Source: a virus. From it: a DNA stretch of 58,600 nt. The notes below the pieces were generated by a model. The model saw only the letters and a list, made by a program, of their open reading frames with translations. It was not told the DNA's origin and did not search any database. Where the stretch lies: the IMG/VR virus record IMGVR_UViG_3300030104_000844, positions 1 to 58,600 of that record. The stretch is one strand, 5' to 3'. Shown piece by piece: positions 50,400 through 58,285 of the stretch. How positions within the stretch are numbered: position 1 is the first letter of the stretch; every line of letters begins with the position of its first letter. The position numbers and the translations under genes were made by a program.

Positions 50400-51589
50400 C
50401 CGCTACCTTGTGTAATAGTTATAACAGAGTCGCTACCGCCGTTTATCTTAATTATATTAGATACTCCGTCTTGTATCAAAATAAGCGTATAAGCATTACC
50501 AGAATTTAAATCAAGCTGTAAATTTTGGTTTACTTTTCTTTGTAAACTAATTACTTGACCTGCAATTATTGTTGTTATTTGTGTTTGAGTATCTTGTCCA
50601 AAATTAGTACCTGTAAGATTTACACTAGTTGCTAAACCTAGTTGTTCTTCTTCTTCCTCTACTTGTAAAGCGTCTATAACATCAAGTAAATCCTCTAAAA
50701 AATTTACGTCTAAATAGTTTATATCTAGTTCTGTAAATTCTAAATTACTTTCTTCTAGAAAATCTTCAGCTAGATAATCAATATCTAAATCATTAAAATC
50801 TAAAACACTATCGTTTTGTGTTGTGCTTGTTTCTTCTTCTTGTAAAGTTTCTTCTCTAGGCGGTGTAACTATTAACATATTATCTATAATATCTAAAGAT
50901 AAATCTAAAATTACTGGTTTTGTTGGTGCTGCTTCAAAAACACTTACTGTTGTAGCTTGATAAGGTCTATTAAGTAAAACGGAGCCCATAGCCGTTACTA
51001 CTTCTATTTCTCCACTAGAAAGACCGAATGCATCAGGTAACAAGATTATCAAAGAACGACCTAGTTCATCTACTGTCGCAGTAAAATCAGTGCCACGAAT
51101 CGCAATGTTTGCAGTAGGAGTACTGAGTTTTATGTTTTGTTTATCTATACGGCTTAAATTACCTGTTATAAACCTAGCTGTACCTAAAGCAAAATTAAGG
51201 GACATTTTAGATTTACTAGGATCAGGGTCGTATATATATTCGTCTATTACAAGTTGTGAATGTTCTGTAAGCCTTACAACAGAATCATCAAGGAATTTAA
51301 TACCTAAACGACCATTATTCGTTATGGCTTGATCATTACTTTGTATTGCAAAATCTAACGCTGCAGTATACGGCTGATCACGAACTATTTGAGCGTTACC
51401 CGATAATTCAGCAATATCGCCTATATCAACAACTGACGCTTGTACCGCCGTCGTCTTGAACCACACAGACAGTACCATTAGAACCAGTAGATGTGATTTT
51501 AAGCCAATCAAGTGCCAAAGTTGAAGATTGCGTAATATCGAATGTTCTGCTATTACCTGTTTGGTCAAGATAGAAATAACCTCCCGCAT
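50396..51589 (-). CDS. FecR-domain periplasmic protein
   Basis: The FecR core is clear: AELSGNAQIVRDQP, GRLGIKFLDDSVVRL, 'SHSQLVIDEY'-type strand (TEHSQLVIDEYIYDP), FALGTARFITGNLS, and LSTPTANIAIRGTDF with the 'TPxAxxxVRGT' signature. A signal peptide ends TTAVQA before SVVDIGD. The C-terminal half is acidic low complexity and beta-rich. In bacteria FecR proteins of this type sit beside CHASE2 cyclases, as here. Start uncertain: ATG 51589 has GAAGGAAG upstream but overlaps the curlin-like gene by 164 bases; TTG 51511 and ATG 51478 are alternatives. Confidence 0.82.
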   Translation of the reverse strand: MREVISILTKQVIAEHSILRNLQLWHLIGLKSHLLVLMVLSVWFKTTAVQASVVDIGDIAELSGNAQIVRDQPYTAALDFAIQSNDQAITNNGRLGIKFLDDSVVRLTEHSQLVIDEYIYDPDPSKSKMSLNFALGTARFITGNLSRIDKQNIKLSTPTANIAIRGTDFTATVDELGRSLIILLPDAFGLSSGEIEVVTAMGSVLLNRPYQATTVSVFEAAPTKPVILDLSLDIIDNMLIVTPPREETLQEEETSTTQNDSVLDFNDLDIDYLAEDFLEESNLEFTELDINYLDVNFLEDLLDVIDALQVEEEEEQLGLATSVNLTGTNFGQDTQTQITTIIAGQVISLQRKVNQNLQLDLNSGNAYTLILIQDGVSNIIKINGGSDSVITITQGSG

Positions 51590-52130
51590 AACCACTTCCT
51601 TCAAAATTTACTGTGTTGCTATCTCCATCTACGTCAACGTAACTTGTACCTGTATCGTAATTAACATCAAAATCGAAAGTGTTGCTATCGCCTTGAATAA
51701 TCCAATCTAGGTCTAAAGTACTTGCTAACGCTGTAGTAGCTAAATCTAAAGTAAATGTATTTGAACTACCTGTTACATCTACATTTAAATCAGAGTTATC
51801 TGCACCGTAGGTATTTGTAGGATCAACTTGTATAGTAAAAGTATTGCTATCACCATCAAACTCAAAAAAGCCTGTCAAACTATCTGCTAAAATATCACCT
51901 AGAAATTTGTTGCTATCACCTATTTGGTTTATATCTAAAGTTAAAGAATCACCATCTAAATCTAAAGCTGTTAAAGTTCCAGCTACAGAATTCAGACCAC
52001 CAATAATATTAGATGAACCAAGTTGTTCTAAGTCTATATTAGCAGTTGCTCCTGATTGATCGACATATATTTCATTATCGGCTACAATCAATAAAGGTAA
52101 TACTAAAATAAAACTAATTAATCTATTCAT
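51426..52130 (-). CDS. Secreted curlin-like repeat protein (putative curli subunit)
   Basis: The start MNRLISFILVLPLLIVADNE is a signal peptide. About eight repeats follow, centred on G-D/S-S-N-x-F/I (LEQLGSSNI, INQIGDSNKF, FDGDSNTFTI, VTGSSNTFTL, IIQGDSNTFDF, VDGDSNTVNF, LDQTGNSRTF, STGSNGTV). Curlin repeats have the Q-x-G-x-x-N core, which these share. Two Cys (CVVQ and VSC) close the protein. It lies directly after csgG and is the likely exported fibre subunit. Start set at 52130, behind TTGGGAG; overlaps csgG by eight bases. Confidence 0.72.
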   Translation of the reverse strand: MNRLISFILVLPLLIVADNEIYVDQSGATANIDLEQLGSSNIIGGLNSVAGTLTALDLDGDSLTLDINQIGDSNKFLGDILADSLTGFFEFDGDSNTFTIQVDPTNTYGADNSDLNVDVTGSSNTFTLDLATTALASTLDLDWIIQGDSNTFDFDVNYDTGTSYVDVDGDSNTVNFEGSGYAGGYFYLDQTGNSRTFDITQSSTLALDWLKITSTGSNGTVCVVQDDGGTSVSC

Positions 52131-52995
52131 ATTTTTTCTCCCAATATTTCCTATCATACCCTATTTTTATTATTTCCAAAACAGCATCTTCAATCGCTCT
52201 TTGTAAAGCTATTGTTACTGAATCATTTTCTACATCACCACCCTCTAATTCTACTAATTCTGTTCCTGCTTCTATAAATTTAAAAACGTCTTGTGATTTT
52301 CCGTAACTATATATTTGTTTACTAACTAAAACATCTATTAATACTTCTCCTGTAGCTACGCTAACCATACGCAAAGATAAAGTTACGCTATCTATCCTGT
52401 ATTGTTTACTTGCTCCTAAACCTAGATATCTAGCTCCAATACCACCGCTTTTAATATTAGTGTCATAACCAACTACGGCTCCTTCCATAAGAACTCCTGC
52501 GAATAATAAAGGCATTAAAGGTTTTGCATCATCTTCATCTTGTCTAGCAGAACGTATTAATTGTCTTTCTTTAGTTAGGTTATCTAAACCAACTCTTTCC
52601 GCTACTCTAAAAAAGTTTCCATCAGCTGTATGTTTTAATGCACGAATAAGAAGATGATTTGGTGCTTGCGTTATAGCACTACTGAATAAAGCAAACTCAC
52701 TATTACTTTTACGTTGACCTGTTTGATCAGTAAAAGCTGTTGGATAAACAGCAACAACTATAGGGTTTTTTGGTACATCTACTTTAAGTAATTCAATAGA
52801 TTGTATTTCTAAAACTTTCGGTAAATTTTCTAAATAAGGTTCTCTTTCCACACACTTTTTGTAAACTGTGCCTTGGTAAACCGTTCTGTATTTAAGACAG
52901 TCGCCTTTTTGTTCATACTGCTTAAGTAGGGGTGCTACGCTACAGCTAGAAAGAGAAATCACCAATAGGCAACTGTATAGTCGTAATATTTCCAT
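52123..52995 (-). CDS. csgG: CsgG, curli secretion channel lipoprotein
   Basis: CsgG forms the nonameric outer-membrane pore that exports curli subunits. Evidence is the lipobox LSSC (Cys18), IVVAVYPTAFTDQTGQRK, 'ERQLIRSARQ', LMEGAVVGYDTNIKSGGIG, ARYLGLGASKQYRID, MVSVATGEVLIDV and the end 'RAIEDAVLEI', each of which aligns with E. coli CsgG (as I remember: SGGVGARYFGIGADTQYQLD). The 290 residues equal the family length. Pore-loop and lipid-anchor features are intact, so it is likely functional. It overlaps csgF by 50 bases. Confidence 0.93.
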   Translation of the reverse strand: MEILRLYSCLLVISLSSCSVAPLLKQYEQKGDCLKYRTVYQGTVYKKCVEREPYLENLPKVLEIQSIELLKVDVPKNPIVVAVYPTAFTDQTGQRKSNSEFALFSSAITQAPNHLLIRALKHTADGNFFRVAERVGLDNLTKERQLIRSARQDEDDAKPLMPLLFAGVLMEGAVVGYDTNIKSGGIGARYLGLGASKQYRIDSVTLSLRMVSVATGEVLIDVLVSKQIYSYGKSQDVFKFIEAGTELVELEGGDVENDSVTIALQRAIEDAVLEIIKIGYDRKYWEKKYE

Positions 52996-53443
52996 CTGGG
53001 TCTGTTATAGTTAACGTTATAATTCCATCTACAATACTGTATTCAATAGTATTACCTTCTAATTCTAATGTACCACTATCACTTGGAGTTTCACCAAATA
53101 AATTTTCTACTAACTGTCTTGATAATTGTGCATAGATACGGCTCTCAAGATTTCTAATAAATCTAGCAAGTGTTGTGTTTTCTTTATCTCTTTCTATTTC
53201 ATCTTGTAAAGCTTTAATTTCTGCTTTAATAGTCATTTTTCTATTAAACTCTTGGTTTTCAATAGTTAAATAATGTGATGACGTATTAACACCACTGAAG
53301 CTAGGATTTTTAAATTTAAAAGTGATAGTATCTGCTTTTACGTTAGTTATAAAAACACCTAAAAATAAAACTACACCTATTAACGCTATTATTCTTAATA
53401 ACAACTGTTTTTCTGCTTCTTCTTTAATCTTTTCTTTGGTCAT
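52946..53443 (-). CDS. csgF: CsgF, curli assembly/attachment factor
   Basis: After a signal/membrane segment ending NVKA, the mature start DTITFKFKNPSFSGVNTSS matches the conserved start of CsgF (TMTFQFRNPNFGG in E. coli), which plugs into the CsgG pore. A charged helix follows (LESRIYAQLSRQLVENLFG), then SIVDGIITLTITDPDGNIT and TTIQLPIGDF as in the CsgF end. In bacteria CsgF couples the pore to fibre nucleation. Start set at MTKEKIKEE (53443); an in-frame ATG is 18 bases upstream. CsgE is not visible. Confidence 0.85.
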   Translation of the reverse strand: MTKEKIKEEAEKQLLLRIIALIGVVLFLGVFITNVKADTITFKFKNPSFSGVNTSSHYLTIENQEFNRKMTIKAEIKALQDEIERDKENTTLARFIRNLESRIYAQLSRQLVENLFGETPSDSGTLELEGNTIEYSIVDGIITLTITDPDGNITTIQLPIGDFSF

Positions 53444-53774
53444 CTCTATCCGCCTTTGCAATTTTATTACTATCTATTAAGTTTGGTACACCTAATATTG
53501 TTTTTATTAAAGTATCTTGTCTAATAATTTCATTATCTAAACTACGTACTCTATCTATAAGAGCTACTAAAATACCATGTTGTGAATCTAATTTAGTTCC
53601 TAACCTTTCTTCTATCGCACTAATTTGTTGTGCTACTTTTTCATCTACGATATCTAATTTTGTTTCCATACCATCTACTATACGAATTACAAGTTTATAA
53701 ATAAACCAACCTAAACCTATAGCAGCAGCTATTGGAAAACCAACTTCCTGAATAAGGGTTACAACACTTTCCAC
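53424..53774 (-). CDS. Membrane-anchored coiled-coil protein, possible holin or spanin-like
   Basis: The 116-residue protein has one N-terminal membrane helix (VGFPIAAAIGLGWFIYKLVI) followed by a long coiled coil (EKVAQQISAIEERLGTKLDS). This layout is common in marine phages beside lysis or tail genes. It lies between the thermonuclease and csgF. It may act in lysis, or anchor at the envelope; not resolved. Confidence 0.6.
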   Translation of the reverse strand: MESVVTLIQEVGFPIAAAIGLGWFIYKLVIRIVDGMETKLDIVDEKVAQQISAIEERLGTKLDSQHGILVALIDRVRSLDNEIIRQDTLIKTILGVPNLIDSNKIAKADRDDQRKD

Positions 53775-54157
53775 TAATAATCGCCCCAGACTTTAGTTTT
53801 CTTACCGCCGTCATATTCAACCGCATGACCTTCTTTAATAAGTATTTGACAAATATCTTTACCATCTTCTGTATAGGGTATTCCTAATATTCTACCATAC
53901 TTACCTTTACCCAAAGATTTAACCTGAAAAGTTCCTACACATAGTTCTTTCAATCTTTCTTTAGCAGCCAGTCCTAAAACTTTTTCTGCTTTATCTCGTG
54001 TCCTAGATTCTGGTGTATCAATACCTGCAAGTCTAACACGTTGTTTATGAAGTTTTACATCAAAACCTAAATCTAAAACACAATCAAACGTGTCTCCATC
54101 TATTACTCTATCTAAAGTAGCATTATATACAAATGATTCTGGTGCTTTTTTACTCAT
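53774..54157 (-). CDS. Thermonuclease-like (SNase) endonuclease
   Basis: The 127-residue protein has RVIDGDTFDCVL, RVRLAGIDTPES, LGLAAKERLKEL and GKGKYGRILGI, the conserved parts of staphylococcal nuclease including the Asp, Arg and Glu site residues. It cuts DNA or RNA with calcium. No signal peptide is seen, so it acts in the cytoplasm or virion. Such genes occur in several pelagic phages. Overlaps the downstream membrane-protein gene by one base. Confidence 0.85.
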   Translation of the reverse strand: MSKKAPESFVYNATLDRVIDGDTFDCVLDLGFDVKLHKQRVRLAGIDTPESRTRDKAEKVLGLAAKERLKELCVGTFQVKSLGKGKYGRILGIPYTEDGKDICQILIKEGHAVEYDGGKKTKVWGDY

Positions 54158-54457
54158 TTAACATTTCCACCTTTTACGTGCTTGACGTAATCTTGAATTA
54201 GGGTTTTTAGCTGCTTTTGGAAACTTTTTCATCTGTCCTGCACTTCTAGCACAGTAAGACTTTCTTCTTTTTGCTGCTTTACTTCCTTTTTTAACTTTAC
54301 CTGTAACTGCTGTTTTTAATTTACTTCCAGGATTTTTTCTCCTGTAAGCTTTTACGCCTTTCTTAGTCATACCTGCTCCACTTTTCGTAGGTCGGTAATT
54401 CGCTCCTTTACCTTTGGTGGTGCGTCTTATAGACTTTTCTTTGCGTTTTTTAGCCAT
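54158..54457 (-). CDS. Basic phage protein (DUF6321-like)
   Basis: The 99-residue protein is about one third Lys/Arg and ends KSYCARSAGQMKKFPKAAKN, then PNSRLRQARKRWKC, the signature of small basic proteins known as DUF6321 in marine phages (from memory). With three further basic mini-proteins upstream it may be packed with DNA or bind it. The Cys residues may form disulfides. Overlaps the next gene by one base. Confidence 0.72.
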   Translation of the reverse strand: MAKKRKEKSIRRTTKGKGANYRPTKSGAGMTKKGVKAYRRKNPGSKLKTAVTGKVKKGSKAAKRRKSYCARSAGQMKKFPKAAKNPNSRLRQARKRWKC

Positions 54458-54648
54458 TACTTTTTCTTATTCTTTTTATAAGCTGTTTTTGCAGAACGTT
54501 TGAAAGCTGCGGCTGTAGGTGCACCTTTTGCTCCTTTTTTTCGCATTTTCTTTCCTGCTTTTTTCTTTTTATTAATATTGTAATAAAGACCTTTTTTAGC
54601 TCGTCTGCCGTCTTTAGTGGTGTGATATTTACTTTTTGCTCTAGCCAT
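54457..54648 (-). CDS. Small very basic protein
   Basis: Its 63 residues are nearly half Lys/Arg (YHTTKDGRRAKKGLYYNINK, then KKKAGKKMRKKGAKG). Chains of such tiny Lys-rich frames follow each other here with TAATG overlaps. Nucleic acid binding by charge is plausible. No fold is predicted by eye. Confidence 0.6.
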   Translation of the reverse strand: MARAKSKYHTTKDGRRAKKGLYYNINKKKKAGKKMRKKGAKGAPTAAAFKRSAKTAYKKNKKK

Positions 54649-54824
54649 TATTTTTTGCCTTTAACTTTTTTCTTTGCTGCCATACTTAAATCTTTAAAAT
54701 GATATAATCTTTTACTTGTTTTAGTATGTGTCTTATTAGAGTGTAATTGACCATTAGGCATTTTGTGTGTATTACCTTTAAATTCAGTACCATCTCTAAA
54801 ATAATGTTTTACTCCTTTAGCCAT
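54648..54824 (-). CDS. 58-residue basic mini-protein
   Basis: The frame starts MAKGVKHYFRDGTEFKGNT and ends SMAAKKKVKGKK. A 'KHYFxDGTEF/YxGxxHKMPNG' start is typical of small phage proteins in such basic clusters. It overlaps the next gene by TAATG and follows GGAAATAAGT. Function unknown. Confidence 0.58.
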   Translation of the reverse strand: MAKGVKHYFRDGTEFKGNTHKMPNGQLHSNKTHTKTSKRLYHFKDLSMAAKKKVKGKK

Positions 54825-54826
54825 AC

Positions 54827-54922
54827 TTATTTCCTTTTTTTCTTCATTTTCTTTTTATAGGCTTTAGCTGCTGCTTTTCCTTTTTTAGTATATGAAAATT
54901 TTTTATTACCTACTTTTGGCAT
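54827..54922 (-). CDS. 31-residue basic mini-protein
   Basis: The frame starts MPKVGNKKFSYTKKGKAAAK and ends KKKMKKKRK, preceded by AAAGGAGAATAAT. 'MPKVGxKKFxYTxxG' mini-proteins recur in marine phage basic clusters. Its overlap order and ribosome site support it. It may be DNA-binding. Confidence 0.55.
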   Translation of the reverse strand: MPKVGNKKFSYTKKGKAAAKAYKKKMKKKRK

Positions 54923-55008
54923 ATTATTCTCCTTTATTATGTAATTTATCAGCATAGTTTTGCCAAGATTTTTCTAAAAATCTATCTAGCCATGCTAATA
55001 ATTTATGT

Positions 55009-55458
55009 TTAACCTTGCCCTCCTAAGAGAACTCTATCTCTAAGTCTAGTCGCTCTCGGTCCTACTTGTGTAGCCCAACGGCTATCCATCATTTCAACTG
55101 CAGCAGTTTCCCAATTATGTTCTTCTAATGCGGTTAAAAACTTTTTAAATTTTAATAACCTAGTTATACCTAAATTAAAACCCATGTTTGCTAAAACTCT
55201 TTTTATATCTTCTGGTAGGTGTATCCACCATGATAAATTTCTATCTAATTCTTTTGTTACTGTATTAATATCGTTTTCAAAACATTCTTTAATTCTGTCG
55301 TTAGAAACAGGCGTACCTACTTCTTTTCCGTGTTCTGGGTCTGTTTCTAGAATAAGATGACCTATACCAAAAGTTGGGTAGCCTAAATGATCTAAGTATA
55401 TTTTATCAACACACCCCTCATCAAAAGTAAGTTCTTCTCTTAATTTATCAATGTTCAT
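55009..55458 (-). CDS. T4-type lysozyme (GH24 endolysin)
   Basis: The 149-residue enzyme starts MNIDKLREELTFDEGCVDKI. The catalytic triad of T4 lysozyme is reproduced with identical spacing: Glu14, Asp23 and Thr29 (FDEG, YLDHLGYPTFGIGH). The C-terminal half shows the family helices, including 'NMGFNLGITRLLKFKKFLTAL'-like text. It would cut peptidoglycan at lysis. No signal sequence, so a holin is needed. Start at 55458 overlaps the upstream gene as ATGA; a frame starting at 55575 is not used. Confidence 0.9.
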   Translation of the reverse strand: MNIDKLREELTFDEGCVDKIYLDHLGYPTFGIGHLILETDPEHGKEVGTPVSNDRIKECFENDINTVTKELDRNLSWWIHLPEDIKRVLANMGFNLGITRLLKFKKFLTALEEHNWETAAVEMMDSRWATQVGPRATRLRDRVLLGGQG

Positions 55459-55781
55459 AATATTGGCACCGTTGTTGCTCCATTGGTTTTTATGCTTACT
55501 TTCCCCAAAGCTATGTTGCCTTGTACTCCTTTTTCTTCCCCAACGTATAAGTCTATCCATCGTGTTCCAGTCCATAATTGTAATTGATCCGTACTTAAAT
55601 TATAAATTATATCTCCTTTATTAAATAAATTTAAATTTCTTTGGTTTTCATTTACAGTTTGCGTTGCGTCTATATCTTTACTGCCTAAAGATAGCTCTAA
55701 TATTCTTACTAATCTATTAAATATTTCAGGATCAAGAGGTCCTACTGCGGTGGGAAGTTTAGTCTCTAAAATTTTTGTCAT
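55455..55781 (-). CDS. Small tail/structural protein
   Basis: The 108-residue protein has PTAVGPLDPEIFNRLVRILE, then DIIYNLSTDQLQLWTGTRW. The 'GDIIYN..TxxLQxWxGTxW' pattern occurs in phage tail fibre or baseplate proteins that carry a short carbohydrate- or fibre-like motif. It lies between the tail hub gene and lysozyme with ATGA overlaps. The role is inferred. Confidence 0.6.
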   Translation of the reverse strand: MTKILETKLPTAVGPLDPEIFNRLVRILELSLGSKDIDATQTVNENQRNLNLFNKGDIIYNLSTDQLQLWTGTRWIDLYVGEEKGVQGNIALGKVSIKTNGATTVPIL

Positions 55782-57664
55782 TATCTTTTACCATCAGGCT
55801 TTATATCTAAACGTGTAGCCCCTAACCTAAAAGCCATACCTGTTACAGCTGAATTATCGTCGTTAGATTGAACTCTTAAAACAATCTGTCTTGCTCTTAA
55901 ACGTGTATCTATTTTAGTTGTATTTGAAAAACAATTAGCGGTAGTTACTGTACTTAAATCTTGTCCTGGAAAATCTCTTTTCTTTAAAACGAAATCTAAT
56001 TGTTGTCCTGCTGTTCCAGTCGAACCATCACCTATAAATTTAACGTCAGGGATTAGTCTACTTATTGCTGTAAAATTTTCTCCTGCTGGGTCTATATCGA
56101 AATCACTTGATTCAATAAATACGTTTTGCATAGCTGTTCCATCGTCGTCATAGCCAACTTCGTGATTGTACAACACACCTGTGCTTGAAGTTGTATATGT
56201 AGCTATAGGTTTATCTAATATACCTTCATCTAACCAAGCTGTTCTTGAAAGTTCCCCTATAGACCATACATTTTCTAGATAATTATAAACAACATATTTA
56301 TTTGGACTCGTTTGATCTTGTGAACAATAAAACCAACCAACTTCGTTAAAAGCTTTATTTGAAAAAGCAGCTATTTGGAATGTTTGAGTTTCGTCTATAT
56401 TGTCAAAAACATGAGCTTCTACACTACACGGTAATGTTTGTACTGATCCAGAATAATTGTAAAAACCTTTTTTATCCATCCAAAAAACACCCTTAGGGGT
56501 ATTTACCATAGCGTTTGGTCCTGCTAAACCAACACCTTCATTTACTAAATTTAAGCCAAACGTGAAGGGCTGTCCTATAAAACTTAAAGAATATAATGCT
56601 GTATCTGTCCACACAAGAGTTTCTTGTCTTGCCCGTATACCACCTATAATAGATGAGCCTGCTGACAACCTTAAAGAACCTGCTGTATTAGTTGATAATG
56701 GTTCCCATTCGGTAACACTTTCTTGATCACTAAATGCTATTAACATAGGATCAATAACACCTGTTCTACTAGAATTTTCTATAGGGTCTGCACCTAAACA
56801 AATTACGTGCCTATCTACATCACTAACCAACACCTGTATAGATTTTGTAGGAGCTAAATTTGCACCTGCGAGATCAGATAAAGCTACTGCTCTATTTGTT
56901 AAACCACCGCTTGTATCCCAATAGTAAACACCACCGTTACGCACATTTATTATTAAATCCTCACCAAAATTATCATGTCCCCATGTTCTAAGTTGGTCAG
57001 AATCAGCTAATGCAGTTATACTTCCAAAAGTTCCAACGCCCCAACTTCCTGCACCCCAACCAGAAGCGGGTACGTATACATCTAAACCAACGTTAATTTG
57101 GTAAGCACCATCAACACCAGAACCTCCATTACCCGTGTCGCTAGCATTAGCAGTAACTGCATTGCCCGAAGTGTCTTTTGCATTAAATGTGTATGTATTT
57201 GCTGTTTTAGAAGTTATTTGATATTCCTGATTCAAAACTGCAGCTGTAATATTACCACCTAAACTAACAGCGTCGCTAAAAGTTACAAAATCATTTTTTA
57301 CTGCACCGTGACTATTATCGGTAGCTGTAATTTCTGAACTATCTTCAGTAGCAGCGAAAGTAACACCGTTAGTAGTTGTTTTTCTTATAGGTGTTATATC
57401 GTAATACGATGTTCCTTGTAATACGTAATATTTTTGTGTAGCACCTAAACCAATATATTTAGTGCTATCTAATGCAACCCATGCGTGGATTCCTCTACCT
57501 TTAGAAATAAAGGTACTGCTAGAATATTTTTCCCAACCACCAATTTTTTCAGGTAATCCTTTACGGAAACGTACTAAATTTGCATCAAACCAGCCACCTT
57601 CGTTAGAATAGGTTGTATTTTCTTTATTTATTCCTGGTTTGAATAAAAATTTTTGTAAAGGCAC
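55781..57664 (-). CDS. Tail hub/stabilisation protein (P22 gp10-like, beta-propeller type)
   Basis: The 627-residue protein starts MPLQKFLFKPGINKENTTYS and then has GGWFDANLVRFRKGLPEKIG, a start conserved in marine podovirus tail proteins that resemble P22 gp10 stabilisation proteins. Regular WG-, W- and SG-containing strands (GWGAGSWGVGTFG) and later NYLENVWSIGELSRT suggest a beta-propeller-like body. It would close the portal channel or hold the tail spikes. Single-gene homology by eye; the role is inferred. Confidence 0.68.
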   Translation of the reverse strand: MPLQKFLFKPGINKENTTYSNEGGWFDANLVRFRKGLPEKIGGWEKYSSSTFISKGRGIHAWVALDSTKYIGLGATQKYYVLQGTSYYDITPIRKTTTNGVTFAATEDSSEITATDNSHGAVKNDFVTFSDAVSLGGNITAAVLNQEYQITSKTANTYTFNAKDTSGNAVTANASDTGNGGSGVDGAYQINVGLDVYVPASGWGAGSWGVGTFGSITALADSDQLRTWGHDNFGEDLIINVRNGGVYYWDTSGGLTNRAVALSDLAGANLAPTKSIQVLVSDVDRHVICLGADPIENSSRTGVIDPMLIAFSDQESVTEWEPLSTNTAGSLRLSAGSSIIGGIRARQETLVWTDTALYSLSFIGQPFTFGLNLVNEGVGLAGPNAMVNTPKGVFWMDKKGFYNYSGSVQTLPCSVEAHVFDNIDETQTFQIAAFSNKAFNEVGWFYCSQDQTSPNKYVVYNYLENVWSIGELSRTAWLDEGILDKPIATYTTSSTGVLYNHEVGYDDDGTAMQNVFIESSDFDIDPAGENFTAISRLIPDVKFIGDGSTGTAGQQLDFVLKKRDFPGQDLSTVTTANCFSNTTKIDTRLRARQIVLRVQSNDDNSAVTGMAFRLGATRLDIKPDGKR

Positions 57665-57672
57665 TTTATCTC

Positions 57673-57855
57673 CTATATAAAACTAGCAAACACTATAGAG
57701 CCTAGTATAAACGGATAAACCCCCCAAAGTAACATTTCTAATCGTTTAAATTTAGCAGAGCCTTCATCTAATCTTTTTTCTATATATTCATAGCGAATAG
57801 CACATTCTCTTTCATGTGCATTTAACTCTGCTAAAGCGTCTTTGACTGTTGGCAT
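57673..57855 (-). CDS. Small C-terminally anchored membrane protein
   Basis: The 60-residue protein has a charged helix (MPTVKDALAELNAHERECAIRY cut at position 22) and a single C-terminal membrane helix (LLWGVYPFILGSIVFASFI). This fits small phage holin-like or spanin-associated proteins. It lies in a run of small membrane genes with one-base overlaps. Function is not known. Confidence 0.58.
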   Translation of the reverse strand: MPTVKDALAELNAHERECAIRYEYIEKRLDEGSAKFKRLEMLLWGVYPFILGSIVFASFI

Positions 57856-58016
57856 TACTTATCTTTAGCTTTACCTACATTTAAAGCACACCAATCTATA
57901 ACTTTATATAGTTTACCAAACCAGACATCGTCTTTAGGTGTTGGTGTGATAGCGGCTATTACTGAAGCAATAGCTATAATAGCAGTAATCCATACTAATA
58001 CATTTAACCAGACCAT
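57855..58016 (-). CDS. 53-residue membrane protein
   Basis: An N-terminal membrane helix (VWLNVLVWITAIIAIASVIA) is followed by PTPKDDVWFGKLYKVIDWCA and a basic end. The 'TPKDD.W.GKLYKVIDWxAL' pattern is common in small marine phage membrane proteins. Stop and start overlap both neighbours by one base. Possibly a lysis accessory protein. Confidence 0.62.
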   Translation of the reverse strand: MVWLNVLVWITAIIAIASVIAAITPTPKDDVWFGKLYKVIDWCALNVGKAKDK

Positions 58017-58285
58017 TATTCCTCCTGTTCTTCTTCGTTTTGTAATTCGTTAGTTTGTTCGTCTACTTCTTCAACAACTGTATCAACTACATCGGATACG
58101 GAATCTCCAACTGTATCAACAACAGAACTAACATCATCTAGTACCGCAGTAGTTATATTACCTGCTGTTTCAACAGATGAATCAATAACACTGGTTACTA
58201 AATCTTGACCACCATCTATAACTGCACCAAGACTGGCACAAGAAGTTATAAATAAAGGTATTAATATTAATGATATATTTTTCAT
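58016..58285 (-). CDS. Small lipoprotein
   Basis: The 89-residue protein has a signal peptide with lipobox FITSC (Cys16) and then an acidic, Val/Asp-rich repeated stretch (SVIDSSVETAGNITTAVLDD, VVDTVGDSVSDVVDTV). A lipoprotein beside small membrane proteins could be an outer-membrane spanin-like part of lysis, or coat the cell surface. The family is not recognised. Confidence 0.65.
   Translation of the reverse strand: MKNISLILIPLFITSCASLGAVIDGGQDLVTSVIDSSVETAGNITTAVLDDVSSVVDTVGDSVSDVVDTVVEEVDEQTNELQNEEEQEE

Noticed and set aside
48663-53443. Bacterial contamination or mis-assembly as the source of the curli/cyclase genes
   Set aside because: Gene overlaps run continuously from the nuclease and membrane-protein genes through csgF, csgG, FecR and the cyclase, orientation and AT-rich base use match the flanking phage genes. 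Read data would still be needed for proof.
52946-54157. CsgE gene
   Set aside because: No frame near csgF and csgG shows CsgE features; the 116-residue neighbour is a membrane coiled-coil protein.
54925-55030. Open frame between lysozyme and the 31-residue gene ending LEKSWQNYADKLHNKGE
   Set aside because: It has protein-like text and follows GGAGGG but no ATG, GTG or TTG start in frame. It may be a real gene with a rare start or an error, but it cannot be supported.
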